A DNA stretch of 5,931 nt, taken from positions 1 to 5,931 of the forward strand of contig CAYYNB010000259.1 in assembly GCA_964472565.1 (NCBI GenBank), written 5' to 3'. Each line of letters begins with the position of its first letter. Position 1 is the stretch's first letter. Source of the DNA: DATAMF01 sp964472565 (GTDB lineage Bacteria > Chloroflexota > Anaerolineae > Aggregatilineales > Aggregatilineaceae). The notes under the pieces are model-generated. The model saw nothing but the letters and a program-made list of their open reading frames with translations. It made no database searches and was not told where the DNA came from. Made by a program: the position numbers and the translations under genes. Below, one piece after another: positions 4,941 through 5,931 of the stretch.

Positions 4941-5931
4941 TTAGCCCTCACAGTCACTTAATACGGGCGCATCTTCAGGAATCTCAGGCATCTCACCGGA
5001 GGTCAGCGGTTCTGGTGCCGTCGTATCCACACCTGTTTCCAGTATCCCCGCCGCCAACCCCCGCCAGATCAATTCCACCAGCCGCTGGTTATCATCCGCA
5101 ATAGCATCTTCTGTCTCATGAAAAGGTGCATATCCCACCCCGCAGTGCGCCGTGTCAAGCACGACCACACCACGAATAGAACCCCCTGCAACAATGGAGG
5201 CAATTGCCAGGTACACCCCATTATCGACCCGTTTAATGGCGCTTGTCAGCACCTTATCCGAGCCATCAAAGCGGCCCTCCCGAAAATTCGTCCGCCATTC
5301 ATCCTGATCCACGCCGATCACCCAAACATCCTGCCGCGCCGCATATTGGATGCCTGCGTACCCGGTACTTCCCGCCGCTCCAAAAATGACATCGGCTCCC
5401 TGGTCGATAAAATCCTGTGCGGTTTCGGTTCCCAGTTCCCCATCATCGAACGAACCCGTATACACGATCAGCACGTCCACATCCGGGTTCACATACTGTG
5501 CGCCGTTCCGAAAACCTTCCGCCAGCCGGATCACCGGCGGAATCTCCATCCCCCCGATCACCGCTACGGTATTGCTCTTGGTCATTTTCCCGGCCAGTGC
5601 GCCGACCATAAACGCGGCTTCATCTTCGGCGAATTGCAGTCCAATCAGGTTATCCGGCAGTTCTTCCACATCTGAATACGCCTGATCCACCCCGATAAAA
5701 TACACGTCTGGATTCTGGAGCGCATAGTCCAGTGTCACCGCTTCCATCTGGTAGCCCACCGTAACGATGATATTCCGCTCTTCACCGAGCATGGTGTCCA
5801 GTTGGGCGGTATAATCAAACTCATCCCGCGAGTTCGAATAAGCATAATCCAGCCCAAATTCTTCCGCTGCGCGTTGTGCGCCTTTGTGAGCGCTTTCCCT
5901 GAATCCGCCAACCGAGCGCGTCCCGCCAGCG
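4941..5931 (-). CDS. BMP/PnrA-family substrate-binding protein, 5' end cut by the window edge
   Basis: About 329 C-terminal residues are visible. The frame is open to base 5931, so the Met at 5792 is internal. The codons upstream of it (GGFRESAHKGAQRAAEEFGL and following) encode the conserved first helix of the BMP domain. PnrA/BmpA-type proteins are usually lipoproteins that bind purine nucleosides for an ABC importer; some, such as Bacillus Med, act in regulation. Family landmarks are NIIVTVGYQM, VYFIGVDQAYSD, AAFMVGALAGKMTK, VAVIGGMEIPPV, FIDQGADVIFGAAGSTG, VWVIGVDQDEW and VLTSAIKRVDNGVYLAI. Judged by family length, some 30-60 residues are missing, including any signal peptide and lipobox. 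No ABC permease or ATPase follows; instead the next gene is an anti-sigma-type HATPase one base away. The family is firm; ligand and role are inferred. Confidence 0.93.
   Translation of the reverse strand, partial: AGGTRSVGGFRESAHKGAQRAAEEFGLDYAYSNSRDEFDYTAQLDTMLGEERNIIVTVGYQMEAVTLDYALQNPDVYFIGVDQAYSDVEELPDNLIGLQFAEDEAAFMVGALAGKMTKSNTVAVIGGMEIPPVIRLAEGFRNGAQYVNPDVDVLIVYTGSFDDGELGTETAQDFIDQGADVIFGAAGSTGYAGIQYAARQDVWVIGVDQDEWRTNFREGRFDGSDKVLTSAIKRVDNGVYLAIASIVAGGSIRGVVVLDTAHCGVGYAPFHETEDAIADDNQRLVELIWRGLAAGILETGVDTTAPEPLTSGEMPEIPEDAPVLSDCEG
4945..4949 (-). promoter_or_regulatory. Ribosome binding site deciding the HATPase start
   Basis: GAGGG (minus strand 4949-4945) lies inside the last codons of the BMP gene, five bases before the ATG at 4939. 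Stop and start are arranged TAA-A-ATG, which favours reinitiation by ribosomes finishing the BMP reading frame. The GTG eighteen bases further upstream lacks such a site. Confidence 0.75.

Noticed and set aside
4940..4957. GTG start at 4957 for the HATPase
   Set aside because: No ribosome site precedes it, and the ATG at 4939 has GAGGG at ideal spacing and sits next to the BMP stop.
4493..5104. Plus-strand open frame across the HATPase/BMP junction
   Set aside because: It is antisense to two clearly recognisable proteins, His/Pro/Ser-rich, and has no domain.

Overview
Every gene in this window lies on the minus strand, so transcription runs from high to low coordinates. The base composition is moderate (roughly half G+C by eye). 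The genes have clear Shine-Dalgarno sites and a mix of ATG and GTG starts. The mix of proteins (a secreted short M1 peptidase, a BMP-family binding protein, STAS and HATPase partner-switch proteins, DegV, a stand-alone NifU domain) fits an environmental bacterium. The flavour of the proteins suggests Chloroflexota (Anaerolineae-like), but that is inference only, since no phylogenetic marker is present.

In transcription order, the layout is as follows. (1) At 5931-4941 is the C-terminal ~329 residues of a BMP/PnrA-type substrate-binding protein, whose 5' end lies outside the window. It is followed after one base by an RsbW/SpoIIAB-like HATPase (4939-4349), then 53 bases on by a STAS anti-anti-sigma-like protein (4295-3948). 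A strong intrinsic terminator (3921-3892) closes this unit. (2) A DegV-family fatty-acid-binding protein (3825-2944, GTG start) is followed by a small NifU C-terminal-domain protein (2874-2602). A strong terminator (2574-2548) closes this unit, and a weaker terminator-like hairpin sits across the DegV stop codon. (3) A membrane-anchored protein with what look like two PH-like domains (2480-1638) is followed by an exported M1-family metallopeptidase (1585-170). A 34-base perfect palindrome with a T-run (144-107) forms the terminator.

The remaining 1-106 holds a 13-base direct repeat and possibly the first codons of another minus-strand gene running off the edge. There are no RNA genes, CRISPR arrays, insertion sequences or integrase-type features. 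Most of the window is ordinary chromosomal housekeeping and regulatory content. The most interesting item is the tight linkage of an extracytoplasmic nucleoside-type binding protein to an anti-sigma/anti-anti-sigma pair with no sigma factor or phosphatase beside it. The HATPase in that unit also carries a proline-rich tail built of three 10-residue repeats.
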